From contig JAKOUW010000120.1 in assembly GCA_029782365.1 (NCBI GenBank), positions 1-64,000 of the forward strand: DNA of 64,000 nt. The letters are read 5' to 3'. Below, piece by piece: positions 50,688 through 58,425 of the stretch. Each line of letters begins with the position of its first letter. Position 1 is the stretch's first letter. The notes beneath the pieces were generated by a model. The model made no database searches. It saw nothing but the letters and a program-made list of their open reading frames with translations, and was not told the DNA's origin. The DNA comes from Chloroflexota bacterium (GTDB lineage Bacteria > Chloroflexota > Anaerolineae > Anaerolineales > UBA4823). Both the position numbers and the translations under genes were made by a program.

Positions 50688-51476
50688 ATGATTTCCAATT
50701 ATCTCGTCTTTAAGTTGGTGTTCACGCCAGTATTGGTTGCGGCAGCTACCCTGGCAGCGCGCCGCTGGGGCGACAGCATTGGCGGCTGGCTAATTGGACT
50801 TCCATTGACCTCTGGCCCGGTATCCGTTTTCTTCGCTTTAGAGCAAGGCCGAGATTTCGCCGCCCACGCGGCAGAAGGGGCAATCCTCGGTGTGATCGCA
50901 TCAGCCGCGTTTTGCACTGCGTTTTTTTTGGGCGCCCGCGGCCAGCGCTGGTGGTTAAGTTCGCTGGCTGCCCTGGGCGGGTATATCCCCACTATTTTGT
51001 TTATTTCCAGGTTAGATGTCTCGCTTGGTTGGGCTGAGCTGCTGGCGGTGCTCACATTGATTGCTGCGTTGGTTTTGATGGCTCACCCTGGCCCGGTTGC
51101 CGCAGAAACCGCTCTGCCGTTTTGGGATTTACCTCTGCGCATGCTGACTGCTACCCTGATCCTGGTCGCTATCACAACCCTGGCAGCATCCCTGGGGCCA
51201 TTGTGGAGCGGCTTATTGTCACCCTTCCCAGTCTTCACCTTTGTATTGGCAATCTTTACGCAGTCACACAGCGGAGCTTCCTCGGCCCAACGTGTAGTCA
51301 AGGGTGTAGTGACTGGTCTGTTTGGTTATATTGTGTTCTTCTTGATCGTTGGTTTACTGGTGACGCGGATGAACCTGGTCCTGGTGTATGGGCTGGCAGC
51401 GCTTGCCGCCCTGAGTGTGAACGCCATCAGCCTGTTGGTGATTGTGGCGCGCAAGCGCTTGCTGGCTGCCGCCTGA
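50688..51476 (+). CDS. Eight-helix membrane protein with internal duplication
   Basis: This 262-residue protein is almost entirely membrane-spanning. Two half-molecule motifs correspond: W-L-I-G-L-P-L-T-S-G-P-V-S-V-F-F-A (about 33-49) and W-S-G-L-L-S-P-F-P-V-F-T-F-V-L-A (about 173-188). Each lies in a loop leading into a helix, suggesting a tandem duplication as in small transporters. No family name is recognised. The ATG at 50688 has no visible ribosome site and lies within an A/T-rich TATATATG stretch, so the start is uncertain. Confidence 0.72.
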   Translation: MISNYLVFKLVFTPVLVAAATLAARRWGDSIGGWLIGLPLTSGPVSVFFALEQGRDFAAHAAEGAILGVIASAAFCTAFFLGARGQRWWLSSLAALGGYIPTILFISRLDVSLGWAELLAVLTLIAALVLMAHPGPVAAETALPFWDLPLRMLTATLILVAITTLAASLGPLWSGLLSPFPVFTFVLAIFTQSHSGASSAQRVVKGVVTGLFGYIVFFLIVGLLVTRMNLVLVYGLAALAALSVNAISLLVIVARKRLLAAA

Positions 51477-51498
51477 TCAGGCAAACCAGGTCTGACAA

Positions 51499-52488
51499 TT
51501 ATTGTTCAAGCAGTTTTTGTTCGTATATTCTGCGGATCGTCTCTTCGATCTCTGGCTCATGCACTTCTAAATCATGGATTCGGAAGCGTTCGGAAACCCG
51601 GCTGATTAATTCTGATGCGGTCAGTTCATTCCGTTCAAATTCATAGGTGACTCTGTGGCCATCAACTGCGCAAACCCGCGCCCCTTCCACTGCGTAATTG
51701 GCGTAACCTTGGGCAAAATCTACCACTAACAGCCGTTTTCCACCAAAACGCGCTCGTAGTGTATCCAGGCTGCCATCGTACAACAAGCGCCCATGGTCGA
51801 TAATCAGTACCCGTTCAGATAATTTTTCCACATCGGAGAGATCGTGGGTGGTCAGGATGACTGTCACGCCGCGCTGCTGGTTGATGTATTGGATAAACTC
51901 GCGGATGCGCTCTTTGGCCACAATGTCCAGGCCGATCGTCGGTTCATCCAGGAATAGAATGCGTGGATTGTGTAAAAGTGCGGCGCATAGGTCTGCGCGC
52001 ATCCGCTGGCCTAGTGACAGCCCACGCACCGGGCGCTCGATAAAAGCATCCAGATCCAACAGGCGGCGAAATTCTGCCAGGTTCTGACGAAAGCGCTGTG
52101 CCGGTACCTGGTAGATAAATTGTAAAAGCTCCAATGACTCGATCACCGGCAGGTCCCACCACAGGGTGGTGCGCTGGCCAAACACCGCGCCAATCTCGCC
52201 CACATAGCGTGTCCGATCGCGCCATGGAACAAAACCGGCAATATTTATATCGCCGCTGGTGGGTGTCAGCAAACCCGTTAGCATTTTGATTGTGGTTGAT
52301 TTTCCAGCGCCGTTCGGCCCCAGGTAGCTGACCAGTTCACCCTGCTGGATTTGAAAGCTGATGCCGTCAACAGCTTTGATTGTGCGCCGGCGAGGCCAGA
52401 CCAGGCCGCGCAGGCTGGCGAGCAAGCCAGCCTGGCGTTCATTCACCTGAAAATATTTGTAAAGCTGGTTGACGGTGATGAGGTTCAT
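51499..52488 (-). CDS. ABC exporter ATPase (COG4586 type), second copy
   Basis: This 329-residue ATPase has Walker A G-P-N-G-A-G-K-S-T-T (about 62-71), Q-loop F-G-Q-R-T-T-L-W, signature L-S-L-G-Q-R-M-R, Walker B I-L-F-L-D-E-P and L-T-T-H-D. The C-terminal extension (about 255-329) is like the first copy at 21872. ATG 52488 forms an ATGA overlap with the preceding permease stop. Here the ATPase is the last gene of its operon, whereas in the paralogous operon it is first. Confidence 0.9.
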   Translation of the reverse strand: MNLITVNQLYKYFQVNERQAGLLASLRGLVWPRRRTIKAVDGISFQIQQGELVSYLGPNGAGKSTTIKMLTGLLTPTSGDINIAGFVPWRDRTRYVGEIGAVFGQRTTLWWDLPVIESLELLQFIYQVPAQRFRQNLAEFRRLLDLDAFIERPVRGLSLGQRMRADLCAALLHNPRILFLDEPTIGLDIVAKERIREFIQYINQQRGVTVILTTHDLSDVEKLSERVLIIDHGRLLYDGSLDTLRARFGGKRLLVVDFAQGYANYAVEGARVCAVDGHRVTYEFERNELTASELISRVSERFRIHDLEVHEPEIEETIRRIYEQKLLEQ

Positions 52489-53294
52489 GTTCCCGCGCTT
52501 TGGTACTGGCGCAGCCCCAATTCCCAAAAAGCCCGCCCGGCGGCCAACACGCTCCCTCCCACCACAGGAGACAGCCAGGGGGCATACCATGGCATGCCAA
52601 ATGGATCAGGTTTGCCGAGAATATATAAGCTGGGGTAATACACCAGGAAAACTGCGGGTATGATATACGTGAAGAGAGATCGAAGCCAATCCTGGTAAAT
52701 CGTCATGGGGTAAGACATCATCTCCACGCCGCCGTAGGTGAGAATATTTACCAACTCAATTGATTCCAGTGTCCAGAAGGTGATGGCGCTGCCGGCGATA
52801 AACAACCCACCGAAAAAACACACCAGGCTGGTGAAAACCAGCGGCAGCAGCGCCAGGCGGGTGATAGTCCACTGCACGTGCAGGTTGCTCAGGGCCAATA
52901 TAAATACCGCCAGTCCCTGCACGATGCGTCCTATCCGACGCAGTAAGAATTCACTTCCCAACACTTGAACCGTCAGGCTGACCGGCCGCAGCATCAATTG
53001 GTCCAGGCGGCCCAGGCGCACCTGCCTGCCGAAATTGCCAGGGTCGAACCCACTGAAAACCATATCCATAAAACCAAAGCCTGATTCCAGCAGACCGTAC
53101 AAGAAAGCCAACTCCCACAGTGTCCAGCCGGCAATATTTTGAAAGCGCAGCATCACCAGGGCAAGCGTCCCAAAGGTGACAAGGGACAAGAACATCGTTG
53201 CAATGATTTCCATTACAAAATTGAAGCGGTAATTGAGCTGGCTGCGCAACTGCACCTGGAGCAATTTGGTATAGAGCTGCCAGTTTCTCAGCAT
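52485..53294 (-). CDS. ABC-2 exporter permease (COG3694 type), second copy
   Basis: This 269-residue polytopic permease has six helices and a central R-L-G-R-L-D-Q-L-M-L-R-P-V segment (about 92-104), equivalent to G-Q-L-D-Y-Y-L-S-L-P-Q-P in the paralogue at 20306. It pairs with the upstream permease (adjacent, no gap) and the downstream ATPase (4-bp overlap). Confidence 0.86.
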   Translation of the reverse strand: MLRNWQLYTKLLQVQLRSQLNYRFNFVMEIIATMFLSLVTFGTLALVMLRFQNIAGWTLWELAFLYGLLESGFGFMDMVFSGFDPGNFGRQVRLGRLDQLMLRPVSLTVQVLGSEFLLRRIGRIVQGLAVFILALSNLHVQWTITRLALLPLVFTSLVCFFGGLFIAGSAITFWTLESIELVNILTYGGVEMMSYPMTIYQDWLRSLFTYIIPAVFLVYYPSLYILGKPDPFGMPWYAPWLSPVVGGSVLAAGRAFWELGLRQYQSAGT

Positions 53295-54104
53295 TCAACC
53301 CCCCAGGATGACCAAACGGCGCAGCCCGATATGCAGAATCACCTGTCCAAACACAATCAGCCCTGCCGCCCAGGCAGCCTGCGCCAGCAAAGCGTTGACC
53401 AGGGCGACGCCTCGCAGAGTGCCGAGGTAGGTTTCGACCAAGGTATTGACGATCGATGGAAAGGGAGTTGCGTAACAAAAGTGCGTAAACCACTCTGGGA
53501 AGAAGCGCAGCGGCATCATGAAACCCGAGGTGAACAGCGCCAACGAAAAAGCGAAACGCCCCACACCCATCGCATTGGGAGTCCAGAAGGAGCTGAGGTT
53601 CACCAGAAAGCGAAAAGAAAAACTCACCAACCAGCTTAGCATGCCTGACGCCAGAACAGCTGCCCACTGCCAGAGTGTGGATGGAGTGGTGATGTGGAAA
53701 AAAAGAGCGTAAAACAAGATCAATGGAACTCCGCGCAGCGCCAGTTGCCCCAAGGCCCGGCCCAGGTCTTGCGCCAGCCAAAAGCGGAAATAGCCCATGG
53801 GCTTGAGCAGATCCACACCCACGCTGCCATCGTAAACCGAGTACATCAGCTCGTACCAGCTAAACAGGCTCAGAAAGCCAATGCTGGCCTGGGACAATCC
53901 GGTGAATGTGACTGCATCCCGGATTGAGAGCCCTGCCACGATTGCCTCCCCATGATATAAAGCTGTAATTACGCTGATGCGCAAGACTCCCCAAAAGAAA
54001 TTGGTGCCCAGGCCGGCCAGAGTGGAGATGCGGTAGGCCAATTGGCGCTGCAGCGACCGGGAAGTTAATTCCAGAAACAGGCGCATGCAGAAATTAAACC
54101 ACAT
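53295..54104 (-). CDS. ABC-2 exporter permease (COG4587 type), second copy
   Basis: This permease has up to 269 residues (ATG 54104; an internal ATG at 54086 gives 263). It has six helices, a Y-D-G-S-V-G-V-D-L-L-K-P-M loop (about 90-102) and a C-terminal R-R-L-V-I-L-G-G tail like the paralogue at 21091. It is the first gene of the permease-permease-ATPase operon. A TATAAC on the minus strand near 54125 is a possible -10, in a short divergent region shared with the fmdB-like gene. Confidence 0.86.
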   Translation of the reverse strand: MWFNFCMRLFLELTSRSLQRQLAYRISTLAGLGTNFFWGVLRISVITALYHGEAIVAGLSIRDAVTFTGLSQASIGFLSLFSWYELMYSVYDGSVGVDLLKPMGYFRFWLAQDLGRALGQLALRGVPLILFYALFFHITTPSTLWQWAAVLASGMLSWLVSFSFRFLVNLSSFWTPNAMGVGRFAFSLALFTSGFMMPLRFFPEWFTHFCYATPFPSIVNTLVETYLGTLRGVALVNALLAQAAWAAGLIVFGQVILHIGLRRLVILGG

Positions 54105-54157
54105 TTTGTAATTGGCATGTTATACTCATTCTTAATTTTAAAGTCTGAGGTGCTTGT

Positions 54158-54400
54158 ATGCCATTATATGAATATCAATGCCAGGATTGTGGGCAGCGAT
54201 TTGAAGCACTACGCTCGATGAGTGATGCCGACAAGCCTATTCGTTGCGAATGCTGCCAGGGAATTAACACACGCCGCCAGCCATCCGTGTTCCGCGCCCA
54301 AAGCGGTGGAAAAGTATTGGCGGGCATGGGTGGTTGTGATTGTGGAAACTGCTCGGGCGGCACATGCGGTAGTTGCTCCTGCCAACACCAGCACGCATAG
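54158..54400 (+). CDS. FmdB-family zinc-ribbon protein
   Basis: This 80-residue protein begins with the FmdB signature M-P-L-Y-E-Y-Q-C-Q-D-C-G and a second Cys pair C-E-C-C (about 30-33), forming a zinc ribbon. The tail is Gly/Cys-rich (G-G-C-D-C-G-N-C and G-S-C-S-C) and ends in Gln-His repeats, offering extra metal ligands. FmdB-type proteins are putative regulators or chaperones of unsettled function. GAGGTG precedes the ATG. It lies 8 bp before the RarD-like gene. Confidence 0.88.
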   Translation: MPLYEYQCQDCGQRFEALRSMSDADKPIRCECCQGINTRRQPSVFRAQSGGKVLAGMGGCDCGNCSGGTCGSCSCQHQHA

Positions 54401-54408
54401 GGGTGCAT

Positions 54409-55302
54409 GTGAATAAGGGCATCATTGCTGCTTTCAGCGCGTATGTAATATGGGGATTTTTACCGATTTATTGGAAATGGCTGGAAAGCGTCTCGCCGAT
54501 TGAGATATTGGCGCACCGCATACTTTGGTCTTTCATCTTGCTGGTGGTCATTCAAAGCATATTCAAGGATTGGGGTTGGCTGCGCCCTGCCCTGCGCGAC
54601 CGCCGCAGCGTGATTTTGTTTACCTGTGCGGCTGTGCTCATCACGGCGAATTGGTTCATTTATATTTGGGCAGTAAATTCAAACCATGTTTTAGAAACCA
54701 GCTTGGGTTACTTTATCAATCCCCTGGTTGTGATTCTGTTTGGAGTGGTGTTTCTTCGAGAACATTTGCAGTTATACCAATGGGCAGCGGTTGGACTTGC
54801 AGCGGCTGGGGTAATATACCTGACTATCCAACACGGGCAGGTTCCATGGGTTTCCATTTTATTGGCGATGACGTTCGGTCTGTACGGTTTGTTGAAGAAG
54901 ATCGGGGCGTTAACCTCGCTGCGCGGTGTGACGATGGAAACTGCCACGATGAGTATTCCGGCTCTGGTGTTCCTCCTGACAATGGAGGCCAGCGGAAAGG
55001 CAGCTTTTGGGCACCAATCTTTGATCGTCAATATTTTACTGATCATGGCTGGCCTGATCACCTCGCTGCCGCTGGTATTATTTGGTTATGGCGCACAGCG
55101 TATTCCTTTGTATATGCTCGGCCTGGCACAATACATAGCGCCGACGATTACATTTATCCTCAGCCTGACTGCTTTCGGTGAACCGTTCGAAGCCTCCTGG
55201 CTGCCAGGATATGTTCTGGTGTGGATTGCCCTGGCAATTTATACCACAGGTGAACTGGTAGCCTGGCGCCGGCGTGTGGCTTTACGCCCGCTGAGCCAGT
55301 GA
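54409..55302 (+). CDS. rarD: EamA/RarD family transporter
   Basis: This 297-residue ten-helix DMT-superfamily protein of RarD type has N-terminal A-Y-V-I-W-G-F-L-P-I-Y-W-K (about 9-21), A-H-R-I-L-W-S, and L-G-Y-F-I-N-P-L in the first EamA half, with G-A-L-T-S-L-R-G and L-A-Q-Y-I-A-P-T in the second. RarD proteins are proposed exporters or chloramphenicol-sensitivity transporters. GTG 54409 is chosen because AGGGG lies just upstream and the helix begins immediately after. Confidence 0.88.
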   Translation: MNKGIIAAFSAYVIWGFLPIYWKWLESVSPIEILAHRILWSFILLVVIQSIFKDWGWLRPALRDRRSVILFTCAAVLITANWFIYIWAVNSNHVLETSLGYFINPLVVILFGVVFLREHLQLYQWAAVGLAAAGVIYLTIQHGQVPWVSILLAMTFGLYGLLKKIGALTSLRGVTMETATMSIPALVFLLTMEASGKAAFGHQSLIVNILLIMAGLITSLPLVLFGYGAQRIPLYMLGLAQYIAPTITFILSLTAFGEPFEASWLPGYVLVWIALAIYTTGELVAWRRRVALRPLSQ

Positions 55303-55320
55303 TTCAAGGTTGTAGATTCC

Positions 55321-57462
55321 ATGGCATACGCTGAAACAATTGCCCATCTGTTAGGTATCCGCACGGCGCAAGCAGCCGCCACAATCGAGCTGGTTGAAGC
55401 AGGCAACACATTGCCGTTCATTGCCCGATATCGCAAGGAGGCGACTGGCAGCCTGGATGAAGAGCAACTGCGCCAGTTGATTGCCTTGCTGGAAAAATTA
55501 AAAGCCTTGGATGAGCGCAGAGCGGCGATTTTGACTTCGATCAGAGAGCAAGGATTGCTCACGGCGGAACTTCAAGCGCAGATCCAGGCGGCAGAGAACA
55601 TGACCATTCTGGAAGATCTCTACCAACCTTTCAAGCCAAAACGCCGCACGCGTGCAAGTATTGCCCGCGAAAAAGGGCTTCAAGCGCTCGCAGACCTGAT
55701 CCTGAAGCAAGCCCGCAGCGCCCAATCCCTGGACAGCCTGGCGGCGTCTTTCCTTTCCGAACAGGTGACAACGCTGGAGGACGCATGGGCTGGCGCGCGG
55801 GATATCGTGGCTGAAGTGATCAGCGACCACCCCGAAGTGCGCCGCCAGCTTCGTGAAAAAGCTATGCAGTGGGGAGTGCTGAGCGCGGAAAAAATACCAG
55901 ATTCTGAAGATGCCAAGCGAGTTTATGAGACATATTATGCTTTTGAAATCAGGGTGGACAGACTGCGCCCTCACCAGGTCTTGGCTATAAATCGGGGTGA
56001 GGCAGCGAAAGTGCTGCGTGTGCATGTTTTGATTTCCGAGCGAGACTGGCAAGGGGCGGTCCATTCGGTATTTCGCAGCGACCGTCTTTCCCCTCTCTCT
56101 GGTCAATTGATCCAGGCTGCCACAGATTCGGCTGAAAGGCTGTTGATGCCGGCAATTGAGCGCGATATTCGCCGGGCGCTTTCCGATACGGCGGAAATGC
56201 ACGCCATCAAAGTATTTGCCGAGAATTTGCGCGCCCTATTGATGAGCCCGCCGCTCGCCGGCCGGGTTGTGTTGGGGCTAGACCCCGGTTACCGCACCGG
56301 CTGTAAAGTGGCTGTGGTCGATCAGACTGGCAGAGTATTGGAAACAACAACTATTTATCCGCACGAACCTCACAACAGGAATGAAGCTTCACTAAAGGAA
56401 TTGGAACGGCTTGTCCGAGAATATCAGGTCAGCCTGATCGCCATCGGCAACGGCACGGCTTCGCGTGAAACAGAGGCGCTGGCGGCCATATTGATCAAAC
56501 AAACAGGCTTATCTTTGCAATACCTGATTGTCAGTGAAGCGGGGGCATCGGTTTACAGCGCCAGCCCGCTTGCTCGCCAGGAACTGCCTGACCTGGATGT
56601 GAGCCTGCGCGGCGCTGTCTCAATTGCCCGGCGAACCCAAGACCCATTGGCTGAGCTGGTTAAAATCGATCCACAATCCATCGGTGTTGGGCTCTATCAG
56701 CATGATGTTGACCAGAAACAGCTCAACAATGCGCTGGATGGTGTGGTTGAAAGCGTTGTCAATGCGGTGGGGGTTGACGTGAACACTGCCAGCCCAGCCT
56801 TATTGACTCATGTCGCTGGAATTGGTCCGAAACTAGCCCAAAAAATTGTCGGTCACCGTGATGAAAATGGACCTTTCCTCAGCCGACAGGCTTTGCGGCT
56901 GGTTCCGGGCTTGGGGCCAAAAGCGTTCGAACAGTCGGCTGGCTTCTTACGGGTTCATGGTGGTGAAAACATGTTGGACTCCAGCGCCATTCACCCCGAA
57001 AGCTATACAATCGCCAATGAAGTGTTGGCGCGGTCTGGTATTAGCGTGGTTACGCCTACTGCCCAGCGACAGACAGCTCTGCAAATCCTCAAAACCAGAC
57101 GTTCCATAGATTTGTTGGCAGGTGATTTACACTGCGGCACTCCTACCTTGATGGATATTTTCGAACAACTTGCCCGGCCAGGCAGGGATCCACGCCAGGA
57201 TGCGCCATTGCCCATTTTGCGCAGGGATATTTTAAAAATGGAAGATCTTGCGCCTGGCATGAAGCTCAAAGGCACGGTTCGGAATGTTGTCGATTTTGGG
57301 ATTTTTGTTGATCTGGGCGTCAAACAAGATGGACTGCTGCACCGCTCGCAAACGCCGCAGGGTGTCAGCCTGCAGGTTGGCGATATTTTAGAAGTGGAAA
57401 TCCTCAAAGTGGAAACAGAACGCGGCCGCATCAGCCTGGGATGGGTGAAGTTCAGCCAGTAA
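55321..57462 (+). CDS. tex: Tex-family RNA-binding transcription accessory protein
   Basis: This 713-residue protein of standard Tex length has an N-terminal helical Tex domain (about 1-190; P-F-I-A-R-Y-R-K-E, P-F-K-P-K-R-R-T-R-A), an RNase H-like YqgF domain (about 315-440; L-G-L-D-P-G-Y-R-T-G-C-K), helix-hairpin-helix motifs (about 490-560; I-G-P-K-L-A) and a C-terminal S1 domain (about 640-712; G-T-V-R-N-V-V-D-F-G-I-F-V-D). Tex binds nucleic acid and influences transcription and toxin expression in other bacteria. AAGG precedes ATG 55321, 18 bp after rarD. Confidence 0.95.
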   Translation: MAYAETIAHLLGIRTAQAAATIELVEAGNTLPFIARYRKEATGSLDEEQLRQLIALLEKLKALDERRAAILTSIREQGLLTAELQAQIQAAENMTILEDLYQPFKPKRRTRASIAREKGLQALADLILKQARSAQSLDSLAASFLSEQVTTLEDAWAGARDIVAEVISDHPEVRRQLREKAMQWGVLSAEKIPDSEDAKRVYETYYAFEIRVDRLRPHQVLAINRGEAAKVLRVHVLISERDWQGAVHSVFRSDRLSPLSGQLIQAATDSAERLLMPAIERDIRRALSDTAEMHAIKVFAENLRALLMSPPLAGRVVLGLDPGYRTGCKVAVVDQTGRVLETTTIYPHEPHNRNEASLKELERLVREYQVSLIAIGNGTASRETEALAAILIKQTGLSLQYLIVSEAGASVYSASPLARQELPDLDVSLRGAVSIARRTQDPLAELVKIDPQSIGVGLYQHDVDQKQLNNALDGVVESVVNAVGVDVNTASPALLTHVAGIGPKLAQKIVGHRDENGPFLSRQALRLVPGLGPKAFEQSAGFLRVHGGENMLDSSAIHPESYTIANEVLARSGISVVTPTAQRQTALQILKTRRSIDLLAGDLHCGTPTLMDIFEQLARPGRDPRQDAPLPILRRDILKMEDLAPGMKLKGTVRNVVDFGIFVDLGVKQDGLLHRSQTPQGVSLQVGDILEVEILKVETERGRISLGWVKFSQ

Positions 57463-57525
57463 CCCTCGGCAGCGCCTTTCATTGGCCCGCTCCTTCGATC
57501 GAAACCAACACAAATTCAAAATCAG

Positions 57526-57566
57526 TTCTAAACACTTTCTAAACACGTGGTTAGTATCCTTATGCT
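57526..57566 (+). promoter_or_regulatory. Tandem TTCTAAACAC boxes upstream of a -10
   Basis: TTCTAAACAC occurs at 57526-57535 and 57537-57546, an exact 10-bp direct repeat at 11-bp period. TATGCT (57561-57566) follows at -10 distance, so the second box covers the expected -35. Eleven-bp tandem boxes replacing the -35 are the classical arrangement for OmpR/PhoB-type response regulators, implying that the secreted-protein gene at 57608 is activated by one. Confidence 0.55.
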
Positions 57567-57607
57567 TAGATCCAATCAGGATCAAAGAATAAACAAAAGG
57601 AGTAACC

Positions 57608-58378
57608 ATGAATAGAAAATTTATCGTATCCATCTTTGCGGTCTCAGCACTGGCGCTTGGCGCCATCTTTGGGGCAGTCAGTTATCGAAATGCGAGTGCT
57701 GCCACCGCCACCACCACAACCAGCGCGCCTTCTGATCTGCGCGGGCCTGGCATGGGCCATGGCGGCGGGGAAGTGACTGGTACTGAGCTGGCCGCTGCCC
57801 TGGGTGTTACTGTGGACCAATTGAACCAGGCGAATAAGGACGCCCTTACCGAAGCGCTGAAACAGGCTGTTGCCAAGGGTTTGATTACCCAAACTCAAGC
57901 CGATGACATCACCAGTCAGGGCTCGACTTTTGCCCTCGGCGGGCGCTGGCAGAGCTATTTGACGGAGAATGGCATTGATTTTGATGCCCTTTTAGCAAAA
58001 GCGCTCAATATCACCGTGGATAAGCTCAACGCGGCTCGCCAAACGGCGTACTATACACGCATCGATCAGGCTGTCACCAATGGACAGATGACCCAGGCAC
58101 AGGCGGATCTTGAAAAGGGCGAATATGCCTTGAGCCACAGCACTGACTTTCAATCTGCAATGAAATCTGCGTACCAGAGTGCCATTGCGCAGGCTGTGAA
58201 GAACGGTGTGATCTCGCAGGCACAGGCCGACGCCATCCTGGCGAATACCAACAACTGGAAAGGTGGCTTTGGCGGTCTCGGGGGTTTCGGCGGCCCTGGC
58301 GGCCATGGTGGTCGTGAGGGTCACGGTGGTCCGCTGGACGGAACCAACCTCCCAGCACCATCCACAACCACACCCTAA
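57608..58378 (+). CDS. Secreted protein with repeated DUF2680-like segments
   Basis: This 256-residue protein has a signal peptide (hydrophobic residues about 5-25; cleavage likely after A-S-A or A-A). The mature part has three related units ending in A-V-x-x-G-x-I/M-T/S-Q-A/T-Q-A-D (about 84-99, 155-171, 196-209), and two of them open with T-V-D-Q/K-L-N. The C-terminus is Gly/His-rich. DUF2680-like proteins share the Q-A-D helix motif; function unknown. AAAAGGAG precedes the ATG. Likely controlled by the tandem boxes at 57526. Confidence 0.78.
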   Translation: MNRKFIVSIFAVSALALGAIFGAVSYRNASAATATTTTSAPSDLRGPGMGHGGGEVTGTELAAALGVTVDQLNQANKDALTEALKQAVAKGLITQTQADDITSQGSTFALGGRWQSYLTENGIDFDALLAKALNITVDKLNAARQTAYYTRIDQAVTNGQMTQAQADLEKGEYALSHSTDFQSAMKSAYQSAIAQAVKNGVISQAQADAILANTNNWKGGFGGLGGFGGPGGHGGREGHGGPLDGTNLPAPSTTTP

Positions 58379-58390
58379 ACAGCAAGTTCA

Positions 58391-58422
58391 AAAAACCTGG
58401 CGGAAATTTTCCGCCAGGTTTT
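58391..58422. terminator. Bidirectional intrinsic terminator
   Basis: AAAACCTGGCGGAAA and its complement TTTCCGCCAGGTTTT form a stem of about 14 bp with A-runs 5' and T-runs 3'. It can terminate both the secreted-protein gene (plus) and the converging hybrid-kinase gene (minus). Confidence 0.88.
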
Positions 58423-58425
58423 GTT

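Noticed and set aside
52489-52590. N-terminal extension of the second ABC ATPase
   Set aside because: It overlaps the permease coding end. The family start and the ATGA junction are at 52488.
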